A stretch of DNA of 64,000 nt from Albimonas marina (GCF_029223255.1 NZ_JARHUC010000006.1:124001-188000); one strand, 5' to 3'. Shown: positions 16,267 to 24,905, counted from the stretch's first letter. The notes: generated by a model from the sequence alone, not told the origin. Numbers and translations are program-made.

Positions 16267-17103
16267 ATGTCCGACCCGCTTCCGGTCCGCCGGTCGACGT
16301 CTGCAAATCGAATGCGGCGAGGGCTTTGCGCCCTCGCCGTTCTGGCGTTGGCCGCGCCGCTGTCGGCGGCGGGCGGGGCCGCGCCCTCGGGCGAGGGGGT
16401 GCTGGCCGCGGCCTGCCAGGGGCCCGGCGCGCTCGACCTGCTGCTGATGCCGGAGGAGGCCTCGGCGCTCGACGCCGAGACCAACGCGCTGACCGTCACC
16501 GGCGCCTACACCGCCACCGACAAGCGCGACGAGACCAAGCCCAAGCCCGTGGGCCTGTTCCTGCACCGGGGCGAGGCGGTGAGCCTCGAGTTCGGGCGCA
16601 TGGACGGAGTGCTGGTGGTCGAGGCCGACGGCCAGGCCCGCATCGCCGCCGCGCCGGCCGCGGAGGTGGCGGGCGCGACCCATGACCTGACCGGGCTCGA
16701 GGGACGGCGCGCCTTCGTGGCCGCGGCGCGGGCGGCCGGCGCCTCCGCCCTGCAGTCGCATCTGCTGATCCGCGATGGGGCGCTGGACCTGCGCCCGGTG
16801 GACGACGCGCCGCTGGCGATCCGCCGGATCCTGTTCCAGACCGCCGACGGCGCCCTGGCGATCTGGCAGAGCGGGGCGCGCGCCCTGACCCTGCACGCCG
16901 CGGCCGAGGAGCTGGCGCGGCTGCATGCGCCGGTGATGGCGATGAACCTCGACATGGGCAGCTACGATTTCTGCGAGCGGACCGGCGCCAAGGGCCCCGA
17001 GGGCAAGCTGGGCGCCTCCTACTCCTGCGGCTTCCTCGACCGCAGCGGGGCCGAGCGGCTGTCGAACCTGATCCGGCTGTTCCCCGGCGCCAACTGCGGC
17101 TGA
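16267..17103 (+). CDS. Secreted protein, C-terminal half resembling phosphodiester glycosidase (DUF2233/NAGPA)-like proteins
   Basis: A 278-residue protein starting two bases after the permease stop, so translated with the polyamine operon. A signal peptide (RRGLCALAVLALAAPLSAAGG, within residues 16-40) directs export. The region from SHLLIRDGALDLRP to MAMNLDMGSYDFCERTG recalls the DUF2233/NAGPA layout, in which a Leu-Asp-Gly-Gly-type motif sits in the same place; here it reads NLDMGS. Several Cys residues could form disulfides. The function and its link to transport are unknown; it might process or sense the ligand in the periplasm. The family match is tentative. Confidence 0.7.
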   Translation: MSDPLPVRRSTSANRMRRGLCALAVLALAAPLSAAGGAAPSGEGVLAAACQGPGALDLLLMPEEASALDAETNALTVTGAYTATDKRDETKPKPVGLFLHRGEAVSLEFGRMDGVLVVEADGQARIAAAPAAEVAGATHDLTGLEGRRAFVAAARAAGASALQSHLLIRDGALDLRPVDDAPLAIRRILFQTADGALAIWQSGARALTLHAAAEELARLHAPVMAMNLDMGSYDFCERTGAKGPEGKLGASYSCGFLDRSGAERLSNLIRLFPGANCG

Positions 17104-17138
17104 GCGGGCGGCGCGCGCGCCGGCGATCCGGGGCGGCG

Positions 17139-17179
17139 TTGATCCGGGTCAAGGAACCGTTGCGCCCGGCCAATTAGAT
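17139..17179 (+). promoter_or_regulatory. FNR/FixK-type box with matching -10: anaerobic-type promoter
   Basis: TTGATCCGGGTCAA (17139-17152) matches the FNR/FixK consensus TTGAT-N4-ATCAA at nine of ten defined bases. TTAGAT (17174-17179) is a plausible -10. A start near 17186 puts the box centre at about -41, the spacing of class II FNR-activated promoters. It lies directly upstream of the MaoC/phosphotransacetylase gene. Confidence 0.7.
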
Positions 17180-17212
17180 GTTGCGGCGCACCGTCCCCAG
17201 AGGAAGCCCCCC

Positions 17213-18595
17213 ATGCACGAGAACCGCACCTACGACGAGATCCGGGTCGGCGACCGGGCCGAGATGCCGCGCCTGTGCGCGGCCGACGACCTGTTCGCCT
17301 TCGCCCATTGCTCGGGCAACCACAACCCGATGCACCTCGCCGACCGGGACGGCGACGGCGACGGGGTGAACGAGGCGCAGGCGCCGCAGATGTGGGTGGC
17401 CTCGCTGATCTCGGGCCTGCTGGGCTGGAAGCTGCCGGGGCCGGGCGTCGCGATGGAGGAGCTGTCGATCCGCTGGATGGGCGTGGCGCAGGCCGGCGAC
17501 CAGCTGGTCGCCCGCGCCGAGGTGATCGCCAAGGAGGCCGGGAACCGCATCCGCCTGCGGGTCGAGGTCGACCGGGTCGAGGACGGCGTGGCCCTGATGG
17601 GCGGCGAGGCGGTGGTGCGCGCGCCCGAGCGCAAGATGAGCTTCGCCGACGAGGAGATCCCGGGCCTCGTCGTCCAGCGCCACCTGCATTTCGACCGCCT
17701 GATCGCCGAGGCCCGCGCGCTTGGCCCGGTGACCATGGCGGTGGCGGCGCCGGAGGACGCGGTGTCGCTCGGCGGGGCGCTGGAGGCGGCGGCGGCGGGA
17801 CTGGCGACGCCGATCCTGGTGGGCGATCCCGCGAAGATCGCGGCGGCGGCGCAGGCGCTGGGCGCCTCGCTCGACGGGTTCGAGGTGGTCGAGGCGATGG
17901 GCCACGCCCAGGCCGCCGAGACCGCGTCGATGCTGGTGCGCGAGGGGCGGGCCTCGACCCTGATGAAGGGCGCGCTGCACACCGACGACCTGCTGCGCGC
18001 CGTGCTGGACCGCGACCGGGGCCTGCGGGCGGGGCGGCGGCTGACCCATGTCTTCGTGATGGACGTGCCGGGCCTGCCGCATCCGCTTCTGATCTCGGAC
18101 GCCGCGATCAACATCGCCCCGGATCTCGAGACCAAGGCCGACATCGTTCGCAACGCCATCGACGTGGCCCGCGCCATCGGGATCGAGCTGCCCAAGGTCG
18201 GCGTGCTCTCGGCGGTCGAGGTGGTGAACCCGGCGATCCCCTCCTCGGTCGACGCGGCGCTGCTGTCGAAGATGGCCGAGCGGGGGCAGATCACCGGGGG
18301 GCTGGTGGACGGGCCGCTGGCGATGGACAACGCCGTGGACCTGGGGGCCGCGCGCACCAAGGGGATCAAGAGCCTCGTGGCCGGGCAGGCGGAGGTGCTG
18401 ATCGCCCCGAACCTCGACGCCGGCAACATGATCGCCAAGGAGCTCAGCTACATCGCCCATGCCGAGGCCGCGGGCGTGGTGATGGGGGCGCGGGCGCCGA
18501 TCGTGCTGACCTCGCGCGCCGACGGGCCCAAGGCGCGGCTCGCCTCCTGCGCCGTGGCGGCGCTGTGCCGGGCCTTCGCCGCGGGGGCGCGGTGA
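17213..18595 (+). CDS. Bifunctional enoyl-CoA hydratase (MaoC-like)/phosphate acetyltransferase
   Basis: A 460-residue fusion. Residues ~1-140 form a MaoC-like hot-dog domain (RTYDEIRVGD, FAHCSGNHNPMH). Residues ~150-455 form the phosphate acetyl/butyryltransferase domain (LMKGALHTDDLLRAVL, PLAMDNAVDL, LIAPNLDAGNMIAKEL), which interconverts acyl-CoA and acyl phosphate. Such fusions are common in Rhodobacterales, often beside acetate kinase, which is absent here. AGGAAG precedes the ATG. The FNR-type promoter suggests induction under low oxygen, fitting a role in disposing of acetyl-CoA or recovering ATP as acyl phosphate. Confidence 0.92.
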   Translation: MHENRTYDEIRVGDRAEMPRLCAADDLFAFAHCSGNHNPMHLADRDGDGDGVNEAQAPQMWVASLISGLLGWKLPGPGVAMEELSIRWMGVAQAGDQLVARAEVIAKEAGNRIRLRVEVDRVEDGVALMGGEAVVRAPERKMSFADEEIPGLVVQRHLHFDRLIAEARALGPVTMAVAAPEDAVSLGGALEAAAAGLATPILVGDPAKIAAAAQALGASLDGFEVVEAMGHAQAAETASMLVREGRASTLMKGALHTDDLLRAVLDRDRGLRAGRRLTHVFVMDVPGLPHPLLISDAAINIAPDLETKADIVRNAIDVARAIGIELPKVGVLSAVEVVNPAIPSSVDAALLSKMAERGQITGGLVDGPLAMDNAVDLGAARTKGIKSLVAGQAEVLIAPNLDAGNMIAKELSYIAHAEAAGVVMGARAPIVLTSRADGPKARLASCAVAALCRAFAAGAR

Positions 18596-18678
18596 GGGCG
18601 GGGGCCGCGTAAACCCCGCGCAAAGGTTTGGCCGTCACCTTCGGGCCGCAGGACGACTCGTGCGGAGGAAGGCCTGCC

Positions 18679-19008
18679 ATGCCCGGTCTGCGCCCAACGC
18701 CCTGCGCCGCGGCGCTGGCGGCGACGCTGATCGCCGGCGCCGCCGCGGGCGCGCCCCGGCCGGATGCGCCTGTCGATGCGTTCTTCGGAACCGGCGGCTG
18801 GACGGGCGCGGCGCGGACCGCCTCGGTCGATCCGGCGCGCGTGCCGGATCGGAAACCTGGAGCGATGGGGGCGGATTGGGGGGCGGCGCGGCCCCCGGGC
18901 GCGAACGCGGCGACCGCTGGGCCGGCGAAGATCCCGGCGGCGGAGACGGCGGGGGAGCCTGCTCAGGGGCGCTCAGAAGGCGGCGTTTCGGTTCCGCCTC
19001 ATAAATGA
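18679..19008 (+). CDS. Small putative secreted protein, unknown function
   Basis: A 109-residue frame opening with a plausible signal peptide (CAAALAATLIAGAAAGAP) after GGAGGA. The rest is low-complexity, rich in Ala, Gly and Pro, ending EGGVSVPPHK, with no recognisable motif. GC-rich third positions fit the genome, but a random frame in such DNA would look similar. It sits 83 bases after the MaoC/Pta gene. It should be regarded as doubtful. Confidence 0.35.
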   Translation: MPGLRPTPCAAALAATLIAGAAAGAPRPDAPVDAFFGTGGWTGAARTASVDPARVPDRKPGAMGADWGAARPPGANAATAGPAKIPAAETAGEPAQGRSEGGVSVPPHK

Positions 19009-19020
19009 ACGTTGCTTCAT
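19000..19020. promoter_or_regulatory. AT-rich dyad upstream of the GntR gene
   Basis: CATAAATGAACGT (19000-19012) overlaps ATGAA-CGTTGC-TTCAT (19005-19020). The 13-base word also occurs at 4644-4656. It is a candidate operator, perhaps for the GntR protein itself. Confidence 0.35.
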
Positions 19021-19145
19021 CGTCACAATCAAACGCGCGATTGACGATTTCGTGAACACGCTGTTTCGCGCCGCTCCGGTTCTGGCCAATCCTTCGCCGC
19101 ACGCGCGCGACTCGCGCGCGAGGGGCCGAAGAGAGGGGCGCGGCG

Positions 19146-19838
19146 GTGACCATCACGCATGCCGGGGGCGAGCCGACGCATTCCGGCCGGGCGCTGGTCG
19201 CCCTGCGCGCGCTTCTGGCCGCGGGCGTGGAGCGGCCGGACGGCCGCCTGCCCTCCGAAGCCGCCCTCGCCCGCCAGCTCGGCGTCGGCCGCCGGGCCCT
19301 GCGCCGCGCGCTGGAGGTGCTGGAGGCCGAGGGCCAGGTCTGGCGCAACCGCGCCGACGCGCTGTTCGTGAACCTGCCCGCCCATCGCGAACCCGCCCTG
19401 GACCTGGTGCGCGGCCTGCTGGAGGCGCGCCTGCGGCTGGAACCTGAGCTCGCCGCCCTCGCCGCCCTGCGCGCGCGCCCCGAGGACCTGCGCCGGATGC
19501 GGCTCTGCGCCCAGCGCGAGATCGCGGCCGGGGACGTGGACGCGGCCGAGCTGTGGGGCGGGGCCGTGCATCGCCAGATCGCGCTCGCCGCCGCCAACCC
19601 CGGCCTGCTGGCCGCCTTCGACGCGCTCGACGCCGCCCGCGCCGCCTCGACCTGGCGCGACGCGGTCGAGGCGGCGGACTGGCGCGACTTCGCCGGTCCG
19701 CACAGCGCCAGCGACCACGACGCGGTGATCGACGCCATCGCCAGCGGCGACGGCGAGGCGGCGGCGGCCGCGATGCGCGCCCACCTGCTGACCGTGGCCG
19801 AGCGGACCGAGATCGCCGAGGCGCCCGCGCCGCGCTGA
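19146..19838 (+). CDS. GntR family transcriptional regulator (FadR-like)
   Basis: A 230-residue regulator. The N-terminal winged helix-turn-helix is recognisable from LPSEAALARQLGVGRRALRRALEVLEAEG (within residues 34-63). The all-helical C-terminal part, with FCD-domain-like spacing and a final DHDAVIDAIASGDGEAAAAAMRAHL, is typical of the FadR subfamily that binds small carboxylates. Translation starts at GTG 19146, preceded by GAGAGG; no better ATG exists. Upstream at 19000-19020 is CATAAATGAACGT with the dyad ATGAA-N6-TTCAT, a possible autoregulatory site. It precedes pyrE by 126 bases, but hairpins intervene. The ligand is unknown. Confidence 0.85.
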   Translation: MTITHAGGEPTHSGRALVALRALLAAGVERPDGRLPSEAALARQLGVGRRALRRALEVLEAEGQVWRNRADALFVNLPAHREPALDLVRGLLEARLRLEPELAALAALRARPEDLRRMRLCAQREIAAGDVDAAELWGGAVHRQIALAAANPGLLAAFDALDAARAASTWRDAVEAADWRDFAGPHSASDHDAVIDAIASGDGEAAAAAMRAHLLTVAERTEIAEAPAPR

Positions 19839-19877
19839 GGCGTCCGCTTCCCTCGATCCCGGCAAGCCTGTAATCGG

Positions 19878-19908
19878 GTCTCCAGCCGGCGCCGCGCCGG
19901 CAGGAGAC
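19878..19908 (+). promoter_or_regulatory. Hairpin in the pyrE leader
   Basis: GTCTCC-A-GCCGGCG (19878-19891) mirrors CGCCGGC-A-GGAGAC (19895-19908): 13 pairs with a single A-A mismatch. A second GC-rich fold follows before the pyrE ribosome site. There is no T run, so an enterobacterial-type pyrE attenuator is not supported. Confidence 0.4.
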
Positions 19909-19964
19909 AGCCGCCGGCGCCGCGCCGGCGCCGGACCGCAGCCGCCCGCGCAGGAGCCCGCCCC

Positions 19965-20666
19965 ATGAGCCTCGCCTTCCAAGACCCGGAGACGGTCGCC
20001 CCCCTCGCCGCGCGCATGCTGCTGGAGATCGAGGCGGTCAACTTCCGCGCCGACGAGCCCTTCATCTTCACCTCGGGCCTCGCCGCGCCGGTCTACGTCG
20101 ACTGCCGCAAGCCGATCTCCTTCCCCCGCGTGCGCTCGGCCCTGATGGACATGGCCGCGGCCCGCGCGCTGACCGCGGGCGGGTTCGAGAAGTTCGACGC
20201 GGTGGCGGGCGGAGAGACCGCCGGCATCCCCTGGGCCGCGATGATCGCCGAGCGGCTGGGCCTGCCGATGCTCTACGTGCGCAAGAAGCCGAAGGGCTTC
20301 GGCCGCGGCGCCCAGATCGAGGGATATTTCGAGGAGGGCGCGAACGTCCTGCTGGTCGAGGATCTGACCACCGACGGCGGCTCGAAGTTCAAGTTCGCCG
20401 ACGCGCTGCGCGCGGCGGGGGCCGCGTGCACCGACACGCTGGTGATCTTCTACTACGACATCTTCCCCGATGCGCGTGGCAAGCTGGCCGACCATGGCCT
20501 CGCCCTGCACCAGCTGACCACCTGGCGCGACGTGCTGGCGGTGGCCCGCACCGGCGACCACCTGGGTCGCCGCTTCGACGCCAAGACCCTCGACGCGGTC
20601 GAGGCCTTCCTGAACGACCCTTACGGGTGGTCCGCGGCCCACGGCGGCAAGGCGGGGCCGGACTGA
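19965..20666 (+). CDS. pyrE: Orotate phosphoribosyltransferase
   Basis: A 233-residue enzyme converting orotate and PRPP to orotidine 5'-phosphate in pyrimidine synthesis. The PRPP motif [13 protein letters not shown] (129-141) and the phosphate-contacting [15 protein letters not shown] (106-120) are intact. The length fits the longer alphaproteobacterial form. The ATG follows AGGAG. No other pyrimidine gene is adjacent. The downstream neighbour is tRNA-Gly, which has its own promoter. Confidence 0.93.
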   Translation: MSLAFQDPETVAPLAARMLLEIEAVNFRADEPFIFTSGLAAPVYVDCRKPISFPRVRSALMDMAAARALTAGGFEKFDAVAGGETAGIPWAAMIAERLGLPMLYVRKKPKGFGRGAQIEGYFEEGANVLLVEDLTTDGGSKFKFADALRAAGAACTDTLVIFYYDIFPDARGKLADHGLALHQLTTWRDVLAVARTGDHLGRRFDAKTLDAVEAFLNDPYGWSAAHGGKAGPD

Positions 20667-20769
20667 GCGGGCGACGCGCGGGGCGGCCAGGTCCGCCCCG
20701 ACCCGCCCGAGGGCGTGCGCGAGCCCGCCTGGCTCGCGACGCCGCCTCCGCCTGAGGCCGGCGAGCCTG

Positions 20770-20798
20770 TTGACGCCGGACGCGCGCGGAGATAACCC
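20770..20798 (+). promoter_or_regulatory. tRNA-Gly promoter
   Basis: TTGACG (20770-20775), 17 bases and TAACCC (20793-20798) lie just before the tRNA. The predicted start is about seven bases upstream of the mature 5' end. Confidence 0.5.
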
Positions 20799-20810
20799 CT
20801 CGGACGGCTC

Positions 20811-20884
20811 GCGGGCATGGTGAAACGGTATCACACGAGCCTTCCAAGCTCTTGTTGCGGGTTCGATTCCCGCTGCCCGCTCCA
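20811..20884 (+). tRNA. tRNA-Gly(TCC)
   Basis: The cloverleaf fits: acceptor GCGGGCA with TGCCCGC, the anticodon loop CTTCCAA with TCC at 20843-20845, a T arm with GGTTCGATTCC, and a genomically encoded CCA (20882-20884). One C-T mismatch closes the anticodon stem. Confidence 0.95.
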
Positions 20885-20951
20885 GTCTCTCCTCCAGTCC
20901 AGCCCGACCCGACCGCGCCGCCGACCTCGCGGCGCAGCGTCATGACGTCCA

Positions 20952-20970
20952 CTTGCAACTTGTTCGCAAG
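20952..20970. promoter_or_regulatory. Putative Mur (Fur-family manganese) box upstream of mntH
   Basis: CTTGC-N9-GCAAG forms a 19-bp imperfect dyad (CTTGCAAC / TTCGCAAG, six of eight positions symmetric). It sits 51 bases before the probable mntH start and resembles TGCAA-type Mur responsive sequences of alphaproteobacteria. The left half CTTGCAACT recurs at 4543-4551. Confidence 0.5.
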
Positions 20971-21020
20971 ACAAGCGTGCTGTGCGCGGCCCATCCGGGG
21001 CCGGGAAGGCGGCGACGCGC

Positions 21021-22367
21021 ATGAGCGGGATCGACGGCGAGACGGAGGCGAGGCGCCCGGCGGGCGGCGGGGCCGACAGGGCGCCTGCGGTCGGCGTCAC
21101 GGGTCGGGCGCAGGCGGCGATGGCCGCGGCCCTGTCGGGGCGGCGGAGCGGGCCGCGGGCCTGGCTCGCCTTCGCGGGGCCGGCGGTGATCGCCTCGGTC
21201 GCCTACATGGATCCCGGCAACTACGCGACGAACATCCAGGCGGGCGCCGGCTACGGCTATTCGCTGCTGTGGGTGGTGGTGCTGGCCAACCTGATCGCGA
21301 TGCTGTTCCAGGCGCTGTCGGCGCGGGTGGGGATCGTGACCGGATCGAACCTCGCCGAGCTGTGCCGCGACCACCTCCCCCGGCCGCTGGTGTGGATCAT
21401 GTGGGCGGTCTCGGAGGTGGCGGCGATGGCGACCGACCTCGCCGAATTCCTGGGCGGCGCGATCGGCCTGGCGCTGCTGTTCGAGATGCCGCTGCTGGCG
21501 GGCATGGGCGTCACCGCGGTCGCCACCTACGCGCTGCTGATGCTCGAGGGGCGGGGCTTCCGGCCGATGGAGCTCGCCATCGGGGCGCTCGTGGGGGTGA
21601 TCGGGGTCTGCTACCTGCTCGAGATGCTGATCGCGCCGGTGGACTGGGCGGCGGCGGGCCTGGGCATGGTCTCGCCCAGCCTGCCCGATGCGGCGGCGCT
21701 GACCATCGCGGTGGGGATCATCGGGGCGACGGTGATGCCGCACGCGATCTACCTGCATTCGGGCCTGACCCAGCGGCGGGTGACGGTTCGCACGGCGCAG
21801 GAGCGGGCGCGGGTGCTGCGCTTCTCCAACATCGAGGTGATCGCGGCGCTCTCGGTGGCGGGGCTGGTGAACATGGCGATGGTGATGATGGCGGCCTCGG
21901 CCTTCCACCGGGGCCATGCGGAGGTCGCCGAGATCGAGACGGCCTATCACACCCTGACGCCGCTGCTGGGCGCGGCGGCGGCGGGGGTGTTCCTGTGCTC
22001 GTTGATCGCCTCGGGGCTGTCGTCCTCGGCGGTGGGGACGATGGCGGGGCAGATGATCATGCAGGGGTTCCTGCGGGTGCATGTGCCGATCTGGGCGCGG
22101 CGGCTGGTGACGATGCTCCCGGCCTTCGCGGTGGTGGCGGCGGGCGTGAACGCGACCGAGGCGCTGGTGATGAGCCAGGTGGTCCTGTCGATCGCGCTGC
22201 CCGCCCCGATGCTGGCGCTGCTGTGGTTCACCTCGCGCCGCGAGATCATGGGCGAACATGCCGCCGGCCCGGTCCTGCGGATCCTGGCCGGCGCCGGGGC
22301 GGCGGTGGTGCTGTCGCTGAACGTCGTGCTGCTGGCGGAGGCGTTCGGGCTGGGCTCGGCCTTCTGA
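21021..22367 (+). CDS. mntH: Manganese/divalent metal importer, NRAMP family
   Basis: A 448-residue inner-membrane proton-coupled metal importer with about eleven hydrophobic segments. The metal-site motifs are present: DPGN at 64-67 in TM1 and MPH at 239-241 in TM6; the Met is characteristic of true transition-metal NRAMPs. The start is taken at ATG 21021; a GTG at 20982 would add 13 residues. It lies downstream of a tRNA and has its own Fur-family-like box (20952-20970), consistent with repression by manganese. It ends seven bases from a convergent amidase gene. Confidence 0.92.
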   Translation: MSGIDGETEARRPAGGGADRAPAVGVTGRAQAAMAAALSGRRSGPRAWLAFAGPAVIASVAYMDPGNYATNIQAGAGYGYSLLWVVVLANLIAMLFQALSARVGIVTGSNLAELCRDHLPRPLVWIMWAVSEVAAMATDLAEFLGGAIGLALLFEMPLLAGMGVTAVATYALLMLEGRGFRPMELAIGALVGVIGVCYLLEMLIAPVDWAAAGLGMVSPSLPDAAALTIAVGIIGATVMPHAIYLHSGLTQRRVTVRTAQERARVLRFSNIEVIAALSVAGLVNMAMVMMAASAFHRGHAEVAEIETAYHTLTPLLGAAAAGVFLCSLIASGLSSSAVGTMAGQMIMQGFLRVHVPIWARRLVTMLPAFAVVAAGVNATEALVMSQVVLSIALPAPMLALLWFTSRREIMGEHAAGPVLRILAGAGAAVVLSLNVVLLAEAFGLGSAF

Positions 22368-22374
22368 GGCCGCC

Positions 22375-23811
22375 TCAGGCGAAGGCGGCCTCGGGCCAGC
22401 GGTCGAGCAGGCCCGTGGCGGCCTCGAACAGGGCGGCCGCGCGCAGCAGGTGGGCGTCGCGGCGGAAATGGCCGACGATCTGGAGGCCGAGGGGCAGGCC
22501 CTCGGGGGAGAAGCCGCAGGGCAGGCTGATCGCGGGATGGCCGGTCAGGTTGAAGGGCATGCACCAGGGGAAGAAGTTGGGGCGCATGTCGGGGTACTCG
22601 ATCCCGTCGATCTCGAGCGGGTCGAACAGGTCCTGTTCGATGCCCGGCGCGACGCGGGAGACGGTGGGGGTGACCAGGAAGTCGGCCCCCTCGAACAGGT
22701 CCTGCACCCGGCGGAACAGCGTCGCGCGGTCGAACATCGCTTGCTGGTAGTCCACCCCCGCCACGTCCTGGGCGAGCGCCAGCTGGCTCAGCAGGGAGGG
22801 GGTCATGCGGTCCCCGTCCTTTTCGGCCATCGGGCCGAAGCGGGCGCGCCAGGTGGTGTGGTTGATCGCCCGCCAGATCGGCTCGACGTCCAGCCCCTCG
22901 CCGTCGAAGGGGATCAACTCGGCCCCGAGGTCCGCCAGCCGGGCCAGCGAGGCGTCGAAGGCCGCCTGCATCGCCGCCGAGATCGGCTTGCCGGGAGGGG
23001 CGGCGCAGAACAGCATCCGCTTGCCCTTCAGGTCGCCCTCGGGGCGGGCCGCCGAGACATAGTCGAGGACCGGCACGCCCACGGACCAGGGGTCGGAGGG
23101 ATGCTCGCCCGCCATCGCCTGGAACATCAGCGCGGTCGAGGCGACGTCGCGGGTCATCGGGGTCACGTAGGTGTAGTTGCCGAAGGCGTCGGGAACCTGG
23201 CTGTGGGCGATGGCGCCGAGGCTCTGCTTCAGCCCCACCACGCCGTTGCAGGCCGCGGGGATGCGGGTCGAGCCCCCGCCGTCGGTCGCGACCGCGATCG
23301 GACCGATGCCCAGCGCGGCGGCGACGGCCGAACCGCCGGAGGAGCCGCCCGAGGAATGCTCCAGGCTCCAGGCGTTGGGGGTCTTGCCGAAAAGGGGGGC
23401 GTCGGTCAGACACTTGGCGCCGAACTCGGGCGTGGTGGTCTTGCCGAAGATCACCGCGCCGGCGGCGCGCAGGCGGGCGGCGGCGACGGCGTCCTGCGCG
23501 GGCACGTTGTCGGCGTGGAGCAGCGAGCCGAAGGTGGTGCGCATCCCCGCCGTGTTCACGATGTCCTTCACCCCGCAGGGCAGGCCGTGCAGCAGGCCGG
23601 GTTCGTCGCCGCGGGCCAGCGCCTCGTCGGCCGCCTTCGCGCCGGCGAGGGCCGCCTCGGGCGCCAGCGTGATGAAGGCGTTGTGGGAGGGCTGAAGGCG
23701 CTCGGCCGCGGCGAGGACGGCCTGCATCAGCTCGACGGCCGAGATCTCCTTCCCGATCAGCATGGCGCGCAGGTCGACGGCGGTATGGCGACGGAGCTGG
23801 TCGAGGGACAT
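22375..23811 (-). CDS. Amidase (amidase signature family), second paralogue
   Basis: A 478-residue amidase-signature enzyme. The triad is visible as Lys82 (GVKDI), the GGSSGG loop (155-160) and Ser181 in TDGGGSTRIPA, a more standard motif than in the amidase at 2375-3835. A long tail retains LPCGFSPEGLPLGLQIVG, typical of the family C-terminus. The start MSLDQLRRHT at 23811 is chosen over a long upstream frame that overlaps the pirin gene. It converges on mntH. The substrate is unknown; GatA is unlikely without gatC or gatB nearby. Confidence 0.88.
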   Translation of the reverse strand: MSLDQLRRHTAVDLRAMLIGKEISAVELMQAVLAAAERLQPSHNAFITLAPEAALAGAKAADEALARGDEPGLLHGLPCGVKDIVNTAGMRTTFGSLLHADNVPAQDAVAAARLRAAGAVIFGKTTTPEFGAKCLTDAPLFGKTPNAWSLEHSSGGSSGGSAVAAALGIGPIAVATDGGGSTRIPAACNGVVGLKQSLGAIAHSQVPDAFGNYTYVTPMTRDVASTALMFQAMAGEHPSDPWSVGVPVLDYVSAARPEGDLKGKRMLFCAAPPGKPISAAMQAAFDASLARLADLGAELIPFDGEGLDVEPIWRAINHTTWRARFGPMAEKDGDRMTPSLLSQLALAQDVAGVDYQQAMFDRATLFRRVQDLFEGADFLVTPTVSRVAPGIEQDLFDPLEIDGIEYPDMRPNFFPWCMPFNLTGHPAISLPCGFSPEGLPLGLQIVGHFRRDAHLLRAAALFEAATGLLDRWPEAAFA

Positions 23812-23959
23812 GGGGCGGGGATCCTGCGTCGGGGGGCGTTTGTCCGCACAAGGCCACGCCGGGGGGCGGCTGTCGAGGTTCTCGCCGCCGCACGCAAGGC
23901 GCGCGACGCGCGGACGAGGTGCGCTAGGGTGGCGGGGAACCTGACAGGGAGGCCCGCCG

Positions 23960-24892
23960 ATGTCCTGGAACCCCGCGCTCGACCCCGACTGCCCGACCGG
24001 AGACGCCGTCGACCGGATCGAGACGGTGATCGTCCCCCGCTCCCGCGACCTCGGCGGCTTCGAGGTGCGCCGGGCGCTGCCGGCGCCGAAGCGGCAGATG
24101 GTCGGGCCCTTCATCTTCTTCGACCAGGTCGGCCCGGCCGAGTTCCTGACCGGGCAGGGCATCGACGTGCGCCCGCATCCGCATATCGGGCTGGCGACGG
24201 TGACCTACCTGTTCTCGGGGTCCATGCACCACCGCGACTCCTTGGGCACCTCGGCCGAGATCACCGAGGGCGCGGTGAACTGGATGATCGCCGGGCGCGG
24301 CGTGACGCATTCGGAGCGGACGGGGGAGGCGGCGCGCTCCCGCCCCTCGGACCTCTTCGGCATCCAGACCTGGGTGGCGTTGCCCGACGCGCAGGAGGAC
24401 ATCGACCCCGGCTTCGAGCATGCCGCCAAGGCGGACCTGCCGTTCCTGGAGGCGGAGGGCAAGCGGGTGCGGCTGATCCTGGGTTCGGGATGGGGGGAGC
24501 GGGCGCCTGTCTCGACCTTCTCCGAGACGGTCTACGCCGATGCGCAGCTCGATGCGGGCGCGGTTCTGCCGTTCGATGCGGAGCATGAGGACCGCGGGAT
24601 CTACGTCGTCTCCGGCGAGGTGGAGATCGCGGGGCAGCGGTTCGAGGCGGGACGGATGATGATCTTCCGGCCCGGCGACCGGATCTCGGTGAAGGCGGTC
24701 GCGCCCTCGCGGCTGATCCTGCTGGGGGGCGCGACGCTGAACGGGCCGCGCTACATCTGGTGGAACTTCGTGGCCTCCTCGAAGGAGCGGATCGAGGAGG
24801 CGAAGGAGGCCTGGCGCGCCGGCGACTGGGAGCATGGGCGCTTCCAGCTGCCCCCCGACGAGACCGAGTTCATGGAGGCGCCCCGGCGATAG
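23960..24892 (+). CDS. Pirin family protein
   Basis: A 310-residue bicupin. The metal-binding RPHPHIG (71-77) and the nearby His at 90-91 (MHHRDS) sit in the N-terminal cupin, with GVTHSERT following. Pirins include quercetin dioxygenases and regulators of central metabolism or stress. The activity here cannot be read from sequence. Good Shine-Dalgarno GGGAGG before the ATG. It converges on trkH with a 13-base gap. Confidence 0.9.
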   Translation: MSWNPALDPDCPTGDAVDRIETVIVPRSRDLGGFEVRRALPAPKRQMVGPFIFFDQVGPAEFLTGQGIDVRPHPHIGLATVTYLFSGSMHHRDSLGTSAEITEGAVNWMIAGRGVTHSERTGEAARSRPSDLFGIQTWVALPDAQEDIDPGFEHAAKADLPFLEAEGKRVRLILGSGWGERAPVSTFSETVYADAQLDAGAVLPFDAEHEDRGIYVVSGEVEIAGQRFEAGRMMIFRPGDRISVKAVAPSRLILLGGATLNGPRYIWWNFVASSKERIEEAKEAWRAGDWEHGRFQLPPDETEFMEAPRR

Positions 24893-24905
24893 GGGGCGGG
24901 GCCGC

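Noticed and set aside
19041..19069. TTGACG-17-TTTCGC as the GntR gene promoter
   Set aside because: The -10 is poor. Kept out of the features for lack of support, though position would suit.
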